Assembly: GCF_030718205.1 (NCBI RefSeq)
Contig: NZ_JAUZQF010000035.1
Location: forward strand, 1 to 64,000
Length of the DNA stretch: 64,000 nt
Source: Nonomuraea turcica
Lineage (GTDB): Bacteria > Actinomycetota > Actinomycetes > Streptosporangiales > Streptosporangiaceae
Reading direction: 5' to 3'
Part shown: one piece after another, positions 49,886-59,345 of the stretch
Layout: every line of letters starts with the position of its first letter
Numbering within the stretch: the first letter of the stretch is position 1
The notes under the pieces: generated by a model
The model's input: only the letters and a program-made list of their open reading frames with translations
The model's database searches: none
What the model was told of the DNA's origin: nothing
Program-made: the position numbers and the translations under genes

Positions 49886-50811
49886 AGCCCTCCTCGCGCC
49901 AAGAACTTCGCACGATCGATCCTGACCTGCGCTATCGCGCGGGCGACGCCGACCTGTAGAACGCTCTTGCTGTACGTATAGCCGTGCCCGACCGCGTCGA
50001 AAAACCGTCCCGCTGGATCGAGCATCGCGTAGCTGCCCCTCATCGCATGGTTGTCCTCCGGGACGACTGTGATCCCGTGCGTTTCGACGCGGACGCTTCG
50101 TCTAACAAATTGCTCGAACTGCTCGGGAGTGATGAGCAGTGACTCCACTTTTCCTGAGTTCTGCCCCGAAACCGGCAGGGCCTGGAGGATCTTCCAGCGT
50201 TCTGGACGGGCGGCGATGATGAAGCTCGTCAAATCTTCGAAACGGTTGGCGGCGGTGACCACCGTGTTGATCTTCAAATGGACGCCGGCTTCTTTTATGC
50301 GGTGGCACAGACTGAGGTAGTGGCACTCATCGGCCGGAGTCCCTGCGGTGACCCGGCCGATCGTGTTCAAGGTCATTGCGCTCACACTGTCGACGCTGAT
50401 CGTCGCCCAGTCCAGAGCGCCTCCGAGGTCCTCGAGCTTCTGCGTGCTCAGCAGACTCCCATTGGTCACGAGAGCCGTCGTCAGGCCGCAGCTCTTGGCG
50501 AGCCGGATCAGATCCGCGATCCAGGGGCAAAGAAGCGGTTCCCCTCCCGCGAATGTGATCTTAGTGAAACCGGCTTCCGCGAGCAGGGCGACGACCCGCC
50601 TTGCGTCCTGCTCGGGCAGGTGCCCTTCTGGAAGGACGGAATTACGGACATCGCGAAAAGTGGCGAAACAGAACCGGCATCTCATGTTGCATGGCTGCCA
50701 CAAATGGAAATTCACCGTCTCGATGGGCACACCCATGTCACTCAACATTGCCATGAGGATTCCATCCGACCAGAAGGGGATGTGTCGGTGGTGCTGCTTC
50801 ACTTCTAGCAT
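49879..50811 (-). CDS. Prokaryotic viperin-like radical SAM protein, 310 aa
   Basis: Radical SAM motif CNMRCRFC (Cys41, 45, 48) in the viperin context VNFHLWQPCNMRCRFCFA, then ITFAGGEPLL, LVTNGSLLS, LKINTVVTAANRFED, RWKILQALPVSGQN, ITPEQFEQFV, VPEDNHAMRGSYAMLD, and an end FLARGGLY. These line up over the whole length with animal viperin (FNFSGGEP, SNGSLI, KINSVINRFN, RWKVFQCLLIEGEN, VPESNQKMKDSYLILDE, FLKRGGKY). Viperins turn CTP, GTP or UTP into ddh-nucleotides that stop viral polymerases. ATG 50811 is used; TTG 50844 and ATG near 50754 are alternatives. Confidence 0.9.
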   Translation of the reverse strand: MLEVKQHHRHIPFWSDGILMAMLSDMGVPIETVNFHLWQPCNMRCRFCFATFRDVRNSVLPEGHLPEQDARRVVALLAEAGFTKITFAGGEPLLCPWIADLIRLAKSCGLTTALVTNGSLLSTQKLEDLGGALDWATISVDSVSAMTLNTIGRVTAGTPADECHYLSLCHRIKEAGVHLKINTVVTAANRFEDLTSFIIAARPERWKILQALPVSGQNSGKVESLLITPEQFEQFVRRSVRVETHGITVVPEDNHAMRGSYAMLDPAGRFFDAVGHGYTYSKSVLQVGVARAIAQVRIDRAKFLARGGLY

Positions 50812-50844
50812 TCGGCCGAGGAAGGCACAAGAAAAGATCCTCAA

Positions 50845-51106
50845 CTAATCCTGATCCGCCACGTGAGACACTGCGCTGATGTGGCGCCGACGTCTGCGGT
50901 CATCGTTTTCCGCTTCGTCGCGTTACGTCAGAGCGTGGCGCTCTTGATGAGTAGCGGGTAAGTATTTGAGCAATGGCCGCACGCGCTTCCGGCGCTTTCT
51001 TGCTGTTCGCAGCGCATACCGCCTGCTGCGTCGGCTTTGGACGGCGGGCCCGGCCCGCAGGACCGAAGGGTTCTCATGGTGTAAGACCGAGCCCGCTGGG
51101 TGCGCC
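50845..51106. other. Intergenic, no gene seen
   Basis: Upstream of the viperin gene and downstream of the DUF1801 gene. No convincing ORF, promoter or hairpin was found. Confidence 0.4.
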
Positions 51107-51559
51107 TCAGCTCACTGCCTGCTTCACCAGCGCGCCGATCCGTGCCTCCACCTCGGCCGTCACCTCGGTCAAGGCGAAACCGGCAGCCCACATCGCGCCG
51201 TCGTCCAGGTTCGCCTGGTCGCTGAACCCGAGCGTCGCGTAGCGTGTCTTGAACTTCGTCGAGGGCTGGAAGTGGCAGACGAGCTTGCCGTCCAGCGCGT
51301 AGGCGGGCATCCCGTACCAGAGCTTCGGTGCGAGGACCGGGGCGCTGGCGGTGATGACGGCATGGACGCGCTCGGCCATGATCCGGTCCGATTCCTGCAT
51401 CTCGGCGATCTTCGCGAGGACGTCCTGCAGGTCCTGCGCCGCCTTGTCCGCACGTGAGGCACGGCGCGCTGCCTTCTTCTGGTCTTGGGCGTGGTCCTTC
51501 ATCGCGGCCCGCTCCTCGGCCGTGAAACCCTCGTACGTGCTGCTTTCGGTGCTGCTCAT
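51107..51559 (-). CDS. DUF1801-family (YdhG-like) protein, 150 aa
   Basis: An N-terminal Lys/Ala-rich helical region (TAEERAAMKDHAQDQKKAARRA) followed by the DUF1801 domain: HAVITASAPVLAPKLWYGMPAYALDGKLVCHFQPSTKFKTRYATLGFSDQANLDDG. Function of the family is poorly known. A perfect SD AGGAGG lies 8 bp before the ATG at 51559. It follows two VOC genes on the same strand. Confidence 0.85.
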   Translation of the reverse strand: MSSTESSTYEGFTAEERAAMKDHAQDQKKAARRASRADKAAQDLQDVLAKIAEMQESDRIMAERVHAVITASAPVLAPKLWYGMPAYALDGKLVCHFQPSTKFKTRYATLGFSDQANLDDGAMWAAGFALTEVTAEVEARIGALVKQAVS

Positions 51560-51639
51560 GGCGATTTCCTCCTGGAGGATCTTGACTTTCGGAATCTTGA
51601 GAAGGGACGGCTCGGTCGAGATCACCCCGCCGCGGGGTC

Positions 51640-52251
51640 TCAGACGGATGCGGTCTCCCAGACGAACCCGTCCGGGTCGGTGAAGGGTCCGGCGTCGCCG
51701 CCGAACGCGATCCGGTGCGAGCCGGTGCCCTCCTCGGAGACGCCGGTGTCCTTGGCGAGGGCGCGGCGCGGGTAGAGCGCCAGCGTGACGGCCGACGACG
51801 GGGTGTCGAACTCGACGTACTTGCCGCCGAAGCTCTTCCCCACGGCCAGGCCGCGGTCGGCGTAGAAGCGCTTGCTCGCCTTGACGTCCTCCACTCCCAG
51901 CAGGAGCGCGACCTGGTCGAGGTGCAGGGCGGCAGGGCCGGTGTCCTTCTTCTTCGAGGTCGCGATCTTGCAGATCGTCCCGTCCGGGGCGCGTACGACG
52001 CCGCCGTAGCCCCAGAAGCTCTTCGTGGCCGGCTTGAGCGTCGTGGCGCCGGCGTCGAGGGCGGCGGCGATGAAGGCGTCGACGTTGCCCGGCTGGGACA
52101 CCACGAGTGACAGGGCGAACCCGCGGAAGCCGGTCGTCGGCGCATCCGAGGCGCGTACGTTCACGAAGCCCTCAAGGCCGAAGGCCTTGTAGAAGGCGTC
52201 CGCGGCCGTGGGGTCGGGAACTTCCAGGGTGATGGATTCGAAGGAGGTCAT
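51640..52251 (-). CDS. Two-domain VOC-family protein, 203 aa
   Basis: Two VOC modules in tandem: SFESITLEVPDPTAADAFYKAFGL...GYGGVVRAPDGTICKIA (1-100) and HLDQVALLLGVEDVKASKRFYADRGLAV...HRIAFGGDAGPFTDPDGFVWE (105-203). It resembles bleomycin-resistance/dioxygenase folds. ATG at 52251 was chosen since the much longer frame upstream is a shadow of the LuxR-type gene. Likely co-transcribed with the small VOC gene upstream. Confidence 0.88.
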   Translation of the reverse strand: MTSFESITLEVPDPTAADAFYKAFGLEGFVNVRASDAPTTGFRGFALSLVVSQPGNVDAFIAAALDAGATTLKPATKSFWGYGGVVRAPDGTICKIATSKKKDTGPAALHLDQVALLLGVEDVKASKRFYADRGLAVGKSFGGKYVEFDTPSSAVTLALYPRRALAKDTGVSEEGTGSHRIAFGGDAGPFTDPDGFVWETASV

Positions 52252-52331
52252 GGCAGGTCCTTTGAGTGAAGGGGGTTTGTCGTCTTGTCGAACGGCCGCT
52301 GTGCGGTGGATATGGCAGGGGAGGCCGGTAC

Positions 52332-52694
52332 TTACCGGTCCTGGATCAGCCCGAGGACGTTGCCGTCGGGGTCGGTGACGGTGGCCACCAGACGGCCGCC
52401 GCCGACCTCGTGCGCGGCCTCCTTCACGATGGCCCCCGCGGCGGTCAGCTCGGCCAGCTTCGCCTCGATGTCCAGTACGTGCCAGTAGGCCACCGGCGAG
52501 GTCATGCCCTGCGGTCCACCGCCCGGCACCAGGCCGATGTGCTGGCCCTCGGCCTCGAAGCCCACGTAGTAGGGCGAGTCGGTCTGCGGCGCGACACCGA
52601 GCAGGGCCGCGTACACCGCCTTGGCCTTCTCCAGGTCGGACACGGGGTGCAGCACGGTCTTGATTCCCTGGGTGGACGAGCCGGTCACGGTCAC
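52332..52694 (-). CDS. VOC-family protein, 120 aa
   Basis: A single VOC domain: IKTVLHPVSDLEKAKAVYAALLGVAPQTDSPYYVGFEAEGQHIGL...VAYWHVLDIEAKLAELTAAGAIV...LVATVTDPDGNVLGLIQD. GTG start at 52694. Head of a three-gene minus-strand group (VOC, two-domain VOC, DUF1801) and divergent from the LuxR-STAND regulator, which may control it. Confidence 0.88.
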   Translation of the reverse strand: MTVTGSSTQGIKTVLHPVSDLEKAKAVYAALLGVAPQTDSPYYVGFEAEGQHIGLVPGGGPQGMTSPVAYWHVLDIEAKLAELTAAGAIVKEAAHEVGGGRLVATVTDPDGNVLGLIQDR

Positions 52695-52818
52695 TCCTGT
52701 CGGTCGTGGGCCTCATCGACCCGCTGTCTGCGTACTCACAGCTTTGCTTCCGGACCCACCGACCCACATCCGTGGTGACCACGGAACGACCACGGATCGA
52801 TGACACGGATCGCGCACG

Positions 52819-55668
52819 GTGGCGACTGCGGATGGCGGTGCGGAGGAAATGCGGCAAACTGGGACAGTGTTGGCAGCAGTGGAGATCTCGCCTCGGGAAG
52901 CCGAGGTACTGGAACTGGTCGGGGCCCATCTCAGCAACGCTGAGATCGCGGCGCGGCTGTTCATCTCGGTGCGTACCGTGGAGAGTCACGTCTCCTCGCT
53001 GCTGCGCAAGCTGGAGCTGCCGGATCGGCGGGCGCTCGCCCAGCGTGCGCCCGAGCCCGTCGGCCCCGGCCCGTCTCGACCGGCACCGGTTCTGCCGGCC
53101 CCGCTGACCTCGTTCATCGGGCGGGTGAGCGAGCGGGCCGAGCTGATCGAGATGATCAAGGCGCAGCGCCAGGTGACCGCGATCGGTCCCGGCGGAGTGG
53201 GCAAGACCCGGCTCGCGTTGGCGGTGGCCGCGGATGCGGCAGGCGACTACTCCGACGGGGTGTGGTTCGTCGACCTGGTCCCGGTCACCGATCCGGGCAT
53301 GATCGCGACCGCGGTCGCCGGGGCGCTCGGCCTCGGTGAGCAGCCTGGCCGCGAGATGACCGAGTCCGTGGTCGCCGCGCTGGCCGACCGTCATGCGCTG
53401 CTGGTGCTGGACAACTGCGAGCAAGTGGTGGACGGGGTGGCGCTGTTTCTCGAGCGGGTGCTGGGGACGTGCCCTCGAGTGACCGTGCTGGCGACCAGCC
53501 GGGCACGGCTGATGGTGCCGTTCGAACGGGTGTATCCGGTCCCGCCGCTGTCGCTGGCCGTCGATGGGCAGTCGGACGCGGTCGCGTTGTTCATGGATCG
53601 GGCGGCGGCGGTCGGCCGGCCGATGGATCCTCCCCTGCGCGACCAGATCGCCTCGATCTGTGCGCGGCTGGATGGGATGGCGCTGGCGATCGAGCTGGCC
53701 GCCGCCCGGTATCCCACGCTCGGGCTGGACGGCATCACCGCCGCCCTGTCCCACCCACTGCGGATGCTCACCGGCGGATCCCGTGCCGATGAGCGGCACC
53801 GTTCGGTACGGGGGGCGCTGGACTGGAGCCATGCTTTGCTGGAGCCGGCCGACCGGGCGCTGCTGCGCCGGGTGTCGGTGTTCGTGGCGTCGTTCACCGC
53901 TGCCGCGGCGGCGGAGGTGGCAGGGGACGAGGAAGGCCTGGTCGCCGACGGCCTGGCCCGGCTGGCCGAACAGAGCCTGCTGGTGGTGACGGCGTCCCCG
54001 AGCGGGACCAGGTATCGGGCGTTGGAGACCATCCGTCAGTACGGGATGGAGCGGCTGTCCGAGGCTGGTGAGCTGGTCGACACTCGATCCCGCCACGTTC
54101 GCTGGTGCTTGGCCAGGGCCGCCGAGCTGGCGGTGGCGCGGGCGGACTGGCGGGCCCGGTTCGACGCGGTGGCGGACGACCTGCGCGCCGCCCTGGCGTG
54201 GGCGGCCGACCAGCCGGAACAGCGCACGGACGCGTACCGTCTCGCCCGGTGCCTGGCGGAGCTGACCTTCACCCGTCGCCTGATCGGCGAGTCTCAGGGG
54301 CGCTATGAGCAGGCCGCCGCGCTTGCCGACGACCCCGCCGCCTCCGCGTCGATGCTCCGGCAGGCCGCAGCCGTGGCCGGCTGCCGGATGCGTGGCGATG
54401 ACATGGACCGCCTCCACCGCGCGGCCGCGGACGCCGCCCGCCGGTCAGGCGACACCGCCGGCGCCGCCCGTGACCTGGCGACCGCCGCCAGCAACGCCTA
54501 CCGGTTCTCCGGCAAGTTCGTACGGAAGCTGCCGCCGGAAGAGGCGATCGCGCTCATCACCCAGGCGCGGGAACTGGCCGGGGACGACCCGGCCGCGCAG
54601 GCGGCCGTGGCGCTGGCCGAGGCCGGGCGGGCGCTCACCGACGCGTTCGGTGCCGCACAGGGCCGAGACGACGACGCGGTCCCGGTGACGGTCGCGCGCG
54701 CCGAACGAGCGGTCGAGCTCGCTCACCGTACGGGTGACCCGCTCGCCGAGTCCGCCGCGCTCGATACGCTCGCCGGCGCCCAGAGCTGGGCCGGTGACAC
54801 GTTCGCCGTCGCCGCCACGGCCCGGCGCCGGGTCACGCTGCTCTCCTCCACGCCGGATACACCGGCGGGTACCCACGAGCTGATCGAGGCGCTTGGTGAG
54901 GCCACCGAGGCCAGCCTCGGCGTGGGGGACCTGCCGGGTGCGCGCCGGTGGGCGCGGCAGCTCGCGGATCATCCGTTGCTGGCGGAGGTCGGCCATCGAG
55001 CCACGGGCTGGCTCCTTGTGGCCGACACGTTGGCGGGCAACGTCGACGAGGTGCTCACCGGCAGTGTTCGGTTCCTCGATGCGTGGCAGCGGGCCGGGAG
55101 CCCCGCTAGGTCCATCCTCGGTCCGCCGGCGGCCGCAGTGGCGACGATCCACGGTCTGCGCGACGAGCAGGATGCCCGGCGCGAATGGAGCGCGGTGCTG
55201 GGTCAGCTCGACTCCTCACCGGGGAATACGTACGGCTACGGGGCGGTCTTCGACGGGATGCTTCTGCTCCACCGTGGGCAGGCATCGGAGGCGCTGGAGC
55301 GGATGGCGCCTGAGCCTGGCGAGGTGTGGCAATGGGTCACCTGGATCTGGCTTCACTGGTATGTGGCGCTGCGCGCCGAGGCCGCCGTGCTGGCCAGGGG
55401 CTCCGATGCCGGCGACCGTCTGGCCGAGGCTCGGTCCGTCGTGGCCGGTAACCCGGTCGCCGGTGCGCTTGTGGAGCGGGCGCAAGCGCTGCTCGACAAT
55501 GACCAGGAGCGGTTGCTCGCCACGGTATCTTCGTTTGACGCCGCCGGCTGTCGCTATCAGTCGGCGCGGACGCTGGTGCTCGCCGGTGGCGACCATGCCG
55601 TCCGCGGCGCGGCCGCACTGGCCGAACTCGGCTTCGTCCCGATGGCCCTGTCTCGACACCCACGATAA
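52819..55668 (+). CDS. LuxR-HTH/STAND-ATPase transcriptional regulator, 949 aa
   Basis: N-terminal LuxR helix-turn-helix (about 22-75; EISPREAEVLELVGAHLSNAEIAARLFISVRTVESHVSSLLRKL), then a STAND NTPase (about 95-420; Walker A GPGGVGKT at 123-130, LLVLDNCEQV Walker B) and TPR-like helices to the end. In most LALs the HTH is C-terminal, so this order is the reverse type. It probably activates the divergent VOC genes. GTG 52819 is taken; ATG 52849 has GGAGG only 2 bp away. After the stop, another frame (LRDRLAAQLPPEFAAEG) continues briefly, so a late frameshift is possible. Confidence 0.85.
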   Translation: MATADGGAEEMRQTGTVLAAVEISPREAEVLELVGAHLSNAEIAARLFISVRTVESHVSSLLRKLELPDRRALAQRAPEPVGPGPSRPAPVLPAPLTSFIGRVSERAELIEMIKAQRQVTAIGPGGVGKTRLALAVAADAAGDYSDGVWFVDLVPVTDPGMIATAVAGALGLGEQPGREMTESVVAALADRHALLVLDNCEQVVDGVALFLERVLGTCPRVTVLATSRARLMVPFERVYPVPPLSLAVDGQSDAVALFMDRAAAVGRPMDPPLRDQIASICARLDGMALAIELAAARYPTLGLDGITAALSHPLRMLTGGSRADERHRSVRGALDWSHALLEPADRALLRRVSVFVASFTAAAAAEVAGDEEGLVADGLARLAEQSLLVVTASPSGTRYRALETIRQYGMERLSEAGELVDTRSRHVRWCLARAAELAVARADWRARFDAVADDLRAALAWAADQPEQRTDAYRLARCLAELTFTRRLIGESQGRYEQAAALADDPAASASMLRQAAAVAGCRMRGDDMDRLHRAAADAARRSGDTAGAARDLATAASNAYRFSGKFVRKLPPEEAIALITQARELAGDDPAAQAAVALAEAGRALTDAFGAAQGRDDDAVPVTVARAERAVELAHRTGDPLAESAALDTLAGAQSWAGDTFAVAATARRRVTLLSSTPDTPAGTHELIEALGEATEASLGVGDLPGARRWARQLADHPLLAEVGHRATGWLLVADTLAGNVDEVLTGSVRFLDAWQRAGSPARSILGPPAAAVATIHGLRDEQDARREWSAVLGQLDSSPGNTYGYGAVFDGMLLLHRGQASEALERMAPEPGEVWQWVTWIWLHWYVALRAEAAVLARGSDAGDRLAEARSVVAGNPVAGALVERAQALLDNDQERLLATVSSFDAAGCRYQSARTLVLAGGDHAVRGAAALAELGFVPMALSRHPR

Positions 55669-55783
55669 CCTCAGAGCCGTCGGCTGCGCGATCGTCTCGC
55701 GGCGCAGCTGCCGCCGGAGTTCGCCGCCGAGGGAAACACGTCCGCCCCGCACCGGTCAGTGTGGGACGGACGCGTTCGGCGGG

Positions 55784-56224
55784 TCAGTCGCAGACATTGC
55801 CTATCGCCCAGTTGGGACGCCAGGTCTTCTCGCCGGAGGACGCACCCTTCCAACTGAACGTCGCCACCACGGTGAAACTCTGCCCTGGAAAGCACGGGTC
55901 GATGGTGGCGGTGGCGGCGAAGTCCTCGGTGTCATGCCAGCCGTCGTAATCCTTCGCGGAGCGCACCGTCACATAGTCACTCTCCTTGGTGCGCAGAAGC
56001 TTCACGTCGGTGACCTTGACCTGGAAGCTGCCGCCACCGGCGACGTCGGTGATTTTCGCCTGCGCTCGGAAGGTGCCGGCGGTCCGGTCCCACACGACGG
56101 TGGCGCAGCGCTTGACCTGGGTGCCGTAGCACTTCCAATCGCTTGCTGCGGACGCGGACGACGGGGTGATGACGATCGACGCGACAAGCGCTGCGGCGGC
56201 CAACACGCCGGTAGTGCGGAACAT
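55784..56224 (-). CDS. Secreted hypothetical protein, 146 aa
   Basis: Signal peptide MFRTTGVLAAAALVASIVITPSSASA, then a beta-rich mature domain with three spaced cysteines (WKCYGTQVKRC, ATIDPCFPG, NVCD). No family recognised. ATG at 56224 with GAGGAG 5 bp before it. The pattern is that of small exported actinomycete proteins. Confidence 0.8.
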   Translation of the reverse strand: MFRTTGVLAAAALVASIVITPSSASAASDWKCYGTQVKRCATVVWDRTAGTFRAQAKITDVAGGGSFQVKVTDVKLLRTKESDYVTVRSAKDYDGWHDTEDFAATATIDPCFPGQSFTVVATFSWKGASSGEKTWRPNWAIGNVCD

Positions 56225-56503
56225 GTGACTCCTCTTCCTCTGGCCTCGCCCATAGACCGTAGGGTCATCGCGGGCTTCGGACTTTGTCATTCATGCAGGG
56301 AAATTTGTCAGTAGTGCACCGCCACAAGTTGACTCCGCATCAGGCGAGGGCCCTGCGTGTGCCCGTCGAAGCCGTAGCGCAGCGAGAGAAAATCCTGACA
56401 AACTGATGTCGGGAACCGTCCGTGTCGAGGGGTGGCTTGTGGGAGAACCGGCCAAGGTATCGTCAGGCCGGCTTTATGACCGAGGCAGAAGAAGGTCTGC
56501 CTC

Positions 56504-57463
56504 ATGAGTCTGGTCCTGGACACCGCGTTCATGCTGCCGCAGGACCGGGAGGAAGTGCTCCGGCACGCGGTGTGGGAATCCATGGTGGCGGTCGACATCG
56601 ATCACCGTCCTCCGGCTGAGGACATCTCCGTTCGCATGGGGCTTGGCGCCGTAGGGCCCCTCAGGATCTGTTCGGCGCGGGCGACCGCGGCCACTCTCCG
56701 TCGGACGGAGCGGCTGGCCCGGGAGGACAAGGAGCCGGTCGTCTTCCTCGGTCTTCAGATGACGGGCACCAGCCTGGTGGTGCAGAACGGTCGCCAGTGC
56801 CTGTTGAGGCCGGGAGACTTCGCCGTCTACGAATCGATCGCCCCCTACACACTTCTCTTCGACGAGGGAGTCGACAACCACTTCTTCCGTTTCCCTCGCG
56901 CGGCACTCGCGCTTCCCGAGCGGTTGCTACGAGACATCACCGCGGTCTCCCTGGGATCCGACAACCCCATGGCGCGCCTCGCCTTCACATACTTCTCCCA
57001 ACTGGCCGTCAGCGACGAAATGCACCAGGGCGTGCACGCCGACGCCGTCGTGGAACCCAGCATCGAACTCCTCCGTGCCGTCTTGGCGTCCCAGCGCGGT
57101 AACTCCAGCCTGGCCAGAGCACCGTTGGAGGCGACACTCAGCCTGCGGATCACTCATTACGTCCGGGCGCACCTGGCTGATCCCGATCTGTCGGCGGCAC
57201 GGATCGCCGCTGCACACGGCATCTCCGTGCGTCATCTCTACGCTGTGCTGTCCCGGTCGGGCATCAGCCTCGGAGACTGGATCCGTACACGCCGCTTGGC
57301 CGAATGCAGGCGAGAGTTGGCCGGCCCGAACGGCCGACTGCGGACAATCGCAGCGATAGGACGGAGTTGGGGCTTCGTGGACGCGACCCACTTCAGCAAG
57401 GTGTTCAAACGGGCATACGGAATCTCGCCTCGGGCCTGGCGCGACCACAACCACCCCCGCTAG
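56504..57463 (+). CDS. AraC-family transcriptional regulator, 319 aa
   Basis: N-terminal AraC-binding-like domain (about 40-190; QMTGTSLVVQNGRQCLLRPGDFAVYESIAPYTLLFDEGVDNHFFRFP) and C-terminal AraC HTH pair (about 215-315; LSAARIAAAHGISVRHLYAVLSRSGISLGDWIRTRRL, and GFVDATHFSKVFKRAYGISPRAW). The effector and target are unknown; the divergent neighbours do not reveal them. Confidence 0.9.
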   Translation: MSLVLDTAFMLPQDREEVLRHAVWESMVAVDIDHRPPAEDISVRMGLGAVGPLRICSARATAATLRRTERLAREDKEPVVFLGLQMTGTSLVVQNGRQCLLRPGDFAVYESIAPYTLLFDEGVDNHFFRFPRAALALPERLLRDITAVSLGSDNPMARLAFTYFSQLAVSDEMHQGVHADAVVEPSIELLRAVLASQRGNSSLARAPLEATLSLRITHYVRAHLADPDLSAARIAAAHGISVRHLYAVLSRSGISLGDWIRTRRLAECRRELAGPNGRLRTIAAIGRSWGFVDATHFSKVFKRAYGISPRAWRDHNHPR

Positions 57464-57593
57464 GCCAACTCGGCGACCAGGCCGCGAGGTGGCGGGCATG
57501 GACCGTGCTATCTCGGAGGGCGCGGAGGACCGCATCACCGGCCGGCCCTCGCGTACCTTTCGCGCCCTCCTCGAGGACATGCCGTGAAGACCG

Positions 57594-58409
57594 TCAGGGT
57601 ACGCGGGCGACGCCGCAGATGATGTCGGCGCCGGTCGGACCGGCAAGAGACGGGTCCAGGGCGACGTTCGGGCGCCAATCACTCGTCGAGACCAGACCCG
57701 GCTCCAGCATCTCCATGCCCTCGAAGAAGCCGGCGATCTGTTCGCGCGTGCGCGGGGTCACGTTGCCCGCGCTGGTCTTGCGGTACACGTCGCGGCCCTC
57801 GCCCACCACGTCACTGTCGAGCTCGCCCACGACCACATGGGAGATGATCAGGTGGCTTCCGGAGGGCAGGGACTCGCGAACGGTGCGGACGATGGTCTGG
57901 GCCAGGTCGTCGTCGGGGATGAAGTGCAGCACCGCGACCATGATCACGGCCAGCGGCTGCCCGAAGTCGAGGTGGCGGGCGACGTCCGGGTGGCCGAGGA
58001 TGGCCATGGGGTCGCGCATGTCGCCCTCGACCACGATGGTGTCGGCGGTCTCGGCCAGCAGGGCGCGGGCGTGCACCAGGACGATCGGGTCGTTGTCGAC
58101 GTAGACCACCCGGGACCCGGGGGAGACCCGCCCGGCCACCTGATGCACGTTCTCCTGGGTCGGCAGGCCGGTGCCGATGTCGAGGAACTGGCGGATCCCG
58201 TTTTCGGCGACCGCGGCCACGGCTCGCCCCAGGAACGCCCGGTTGGCCCGCGCGACCTCTCTCGCATTGGGGGAGAGCCGGATGATATGAGCGGCGGCCT
58301 CACGATCGGCGGGGAAGTTGTCCTTGCCGCCGAGCAGGTAGTCGTACATGCGAGCGACGCTCGGCACCGTGACGTCCACCCCGGCCGGCGCCTGCTCGTG
58401 CTCCGTCAT
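57594..58409 (-). CDS. DUF574-type SAM-dependent methyltransferase, 271 aa
   Basis: Actinobacterial SAM-methyltransferase family (DUF574): SVARMYDYLLGGKDNFPADREAA at the N terminus, AdoMet motif FLDIGTGLPTQENVHQVA, VVYVDNDPIVLVHARALL, and LAVIMVAVLHFIPDDD. Substrates of this widespread family are not known. Monocistronic, with a short gap to the SDR gene upstream. Confidence 0.9.
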   Translation of the reverse strand: MTEHEQAPAGVDVTVPSVARMYDYLLGGKDNFPADREAAAHIIRLSPNAREVARANRAFLGRAVAAVAENGIRQFLDIGTGLPTQENVHQVAGRVSPGSRVVYVDNDPIVLVHARALLAETADTIVVEGDMRDPMAILGHPDVARHLDFGQPLAVIMVAVLHFIPDDDLAQTIVRTVRESLPSGSHLIISHVVVGELDSDVVGEGRDVYRKTSAGNVTPRTREQIAGFFEGMEMLEPGLVSTSDWRPNVALDPSLAGPTGADIICGVARVP

Positions 58410-58476
58410 GCCGTCTCCTCACTTCCGGTTCAGCCAAAAAGATCTTAATTCATCCGTTTAGCTCCCGGGATGTCTT

Positions 58477-59259
58477 TCAGGCACCGGCGCCGCCATCCAC
58501 CGGCACGATCGCGCCGGTCACCATCGAGGCCCGGTCGCTGAGCAGCCACGCGGCCACCTCGGCGACCTCGCGAGGCTCGGCCATCCGTCCGAGCGGGATC
58601 GCTGCCTTGATGTGCTCGACGACGCCGGGGGTCGCCGCCTCCCACATGTCGATCATCTCCGTGGCGGTGCCGCCGGGGGTGATGCCGTTCACCCGGATGC
58701 CGTCATGGGCCCAGCTCACGGCGGCGGTCTCGGTGATGCTGTTGAGTGCGCGCTTCATGGCGCCGTACGCGGGGAGGGCGGGGTTGGCGCGGCGGCTGCC
58801 GATGCTCGAGGTGTTGACGATCGCCCCGCCACCGCTTCGTCGCATGAGCGCGGCCTCGGCGGTCATGGCGGTCCAGTGCGAGCGGAAGTTCACGGCGAAC
58901 TGCACGTCGATGTCCTCGTCGCTCGTGGTGTGGAGCGGGCCGGGCTGCTGGATCGCCGCGCCGTTGTTGAAGGCGCCGTCGAGCCGTCCGTGCAGCTCCT
59001 CGACGCGGTCGACCGCGGCGCGGATGCTCGTACGGTCGGCGAGGTCCAGGGTGACGGCGTCGGCGACGCCGCCGTCGGCGCGGATCTCGGTGACGATCCG
59101 CTGGAGGGCGTCGGTGCCGCGGGCGGCGAGCACGACGGCGGCGCCCTCGCAGGCGCAGAGCCGGGCCGCTGCCTCCCCGATGCCGCGGCTGGCGCCGGTG
59201 ATGAACACCACCTTGCCGGTGAGCAGGCCGATGGGTGCGATGCCAATGTTGTTCGTCAT
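58477..59259 (-). CDS. Short-chain dehydrogenase/reductase, 260 aa
   Basis: Classical SDR: nucleotide motif TGASRGIGEA, NNGA, catalytic Ser in NTSSIGS, YGAMK (YxxxK) and the C-terminal GGTATEM/VPVDGGAGA. NAD(P)-dependent reduction or oxidation of an unknown alcohol/ketone. ATG at 59259. Divergent from an XRE-type regulator, an arrangement common in actinomycetes in which the regulator controls the SDR. Confidence 0.93.
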   Translation of the reverse strand: MTNNIGIAPIGLLTGKVVFITGASRGIGEAAARLCACEGAAVVLAARGTDALQRIVTEIRADGGVADAVTLDLADRTSIRAAVDRVEELHGRLDGAFNNGAAIQQPGPLHTTSDEDIDVQFAVNFRSHWTAMTAEAALMRRSGGGAIVNTSSIGSRRANPALPAYGAMKRALNSITETAAVSWAHDGIRVNGITPGGTATEMIDMWEAATPGVVEHIKAAIPLGRMAEPREVAEVAAWLLSDRASMVTGAIVPVDGGAGA

Positions 59260-59345
59260 GACGCCAGTGTCAGGCTGGCCTCCAGACCGGATGTAGGCAC
59301 AAGCTGTACCAGGATCCGTCGCCGCGCAGCGTGCAGACTCGGGGT

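Noticed and set aside
51640..54417. 925-aa minus-strand open frame spanning the VOC genes and the LuxR-type gene
   Set aside because: Only its last 203 codons form a real VOC protein with its own ATG and SD; the rest is a shadow of the LuxR-STAND gene.
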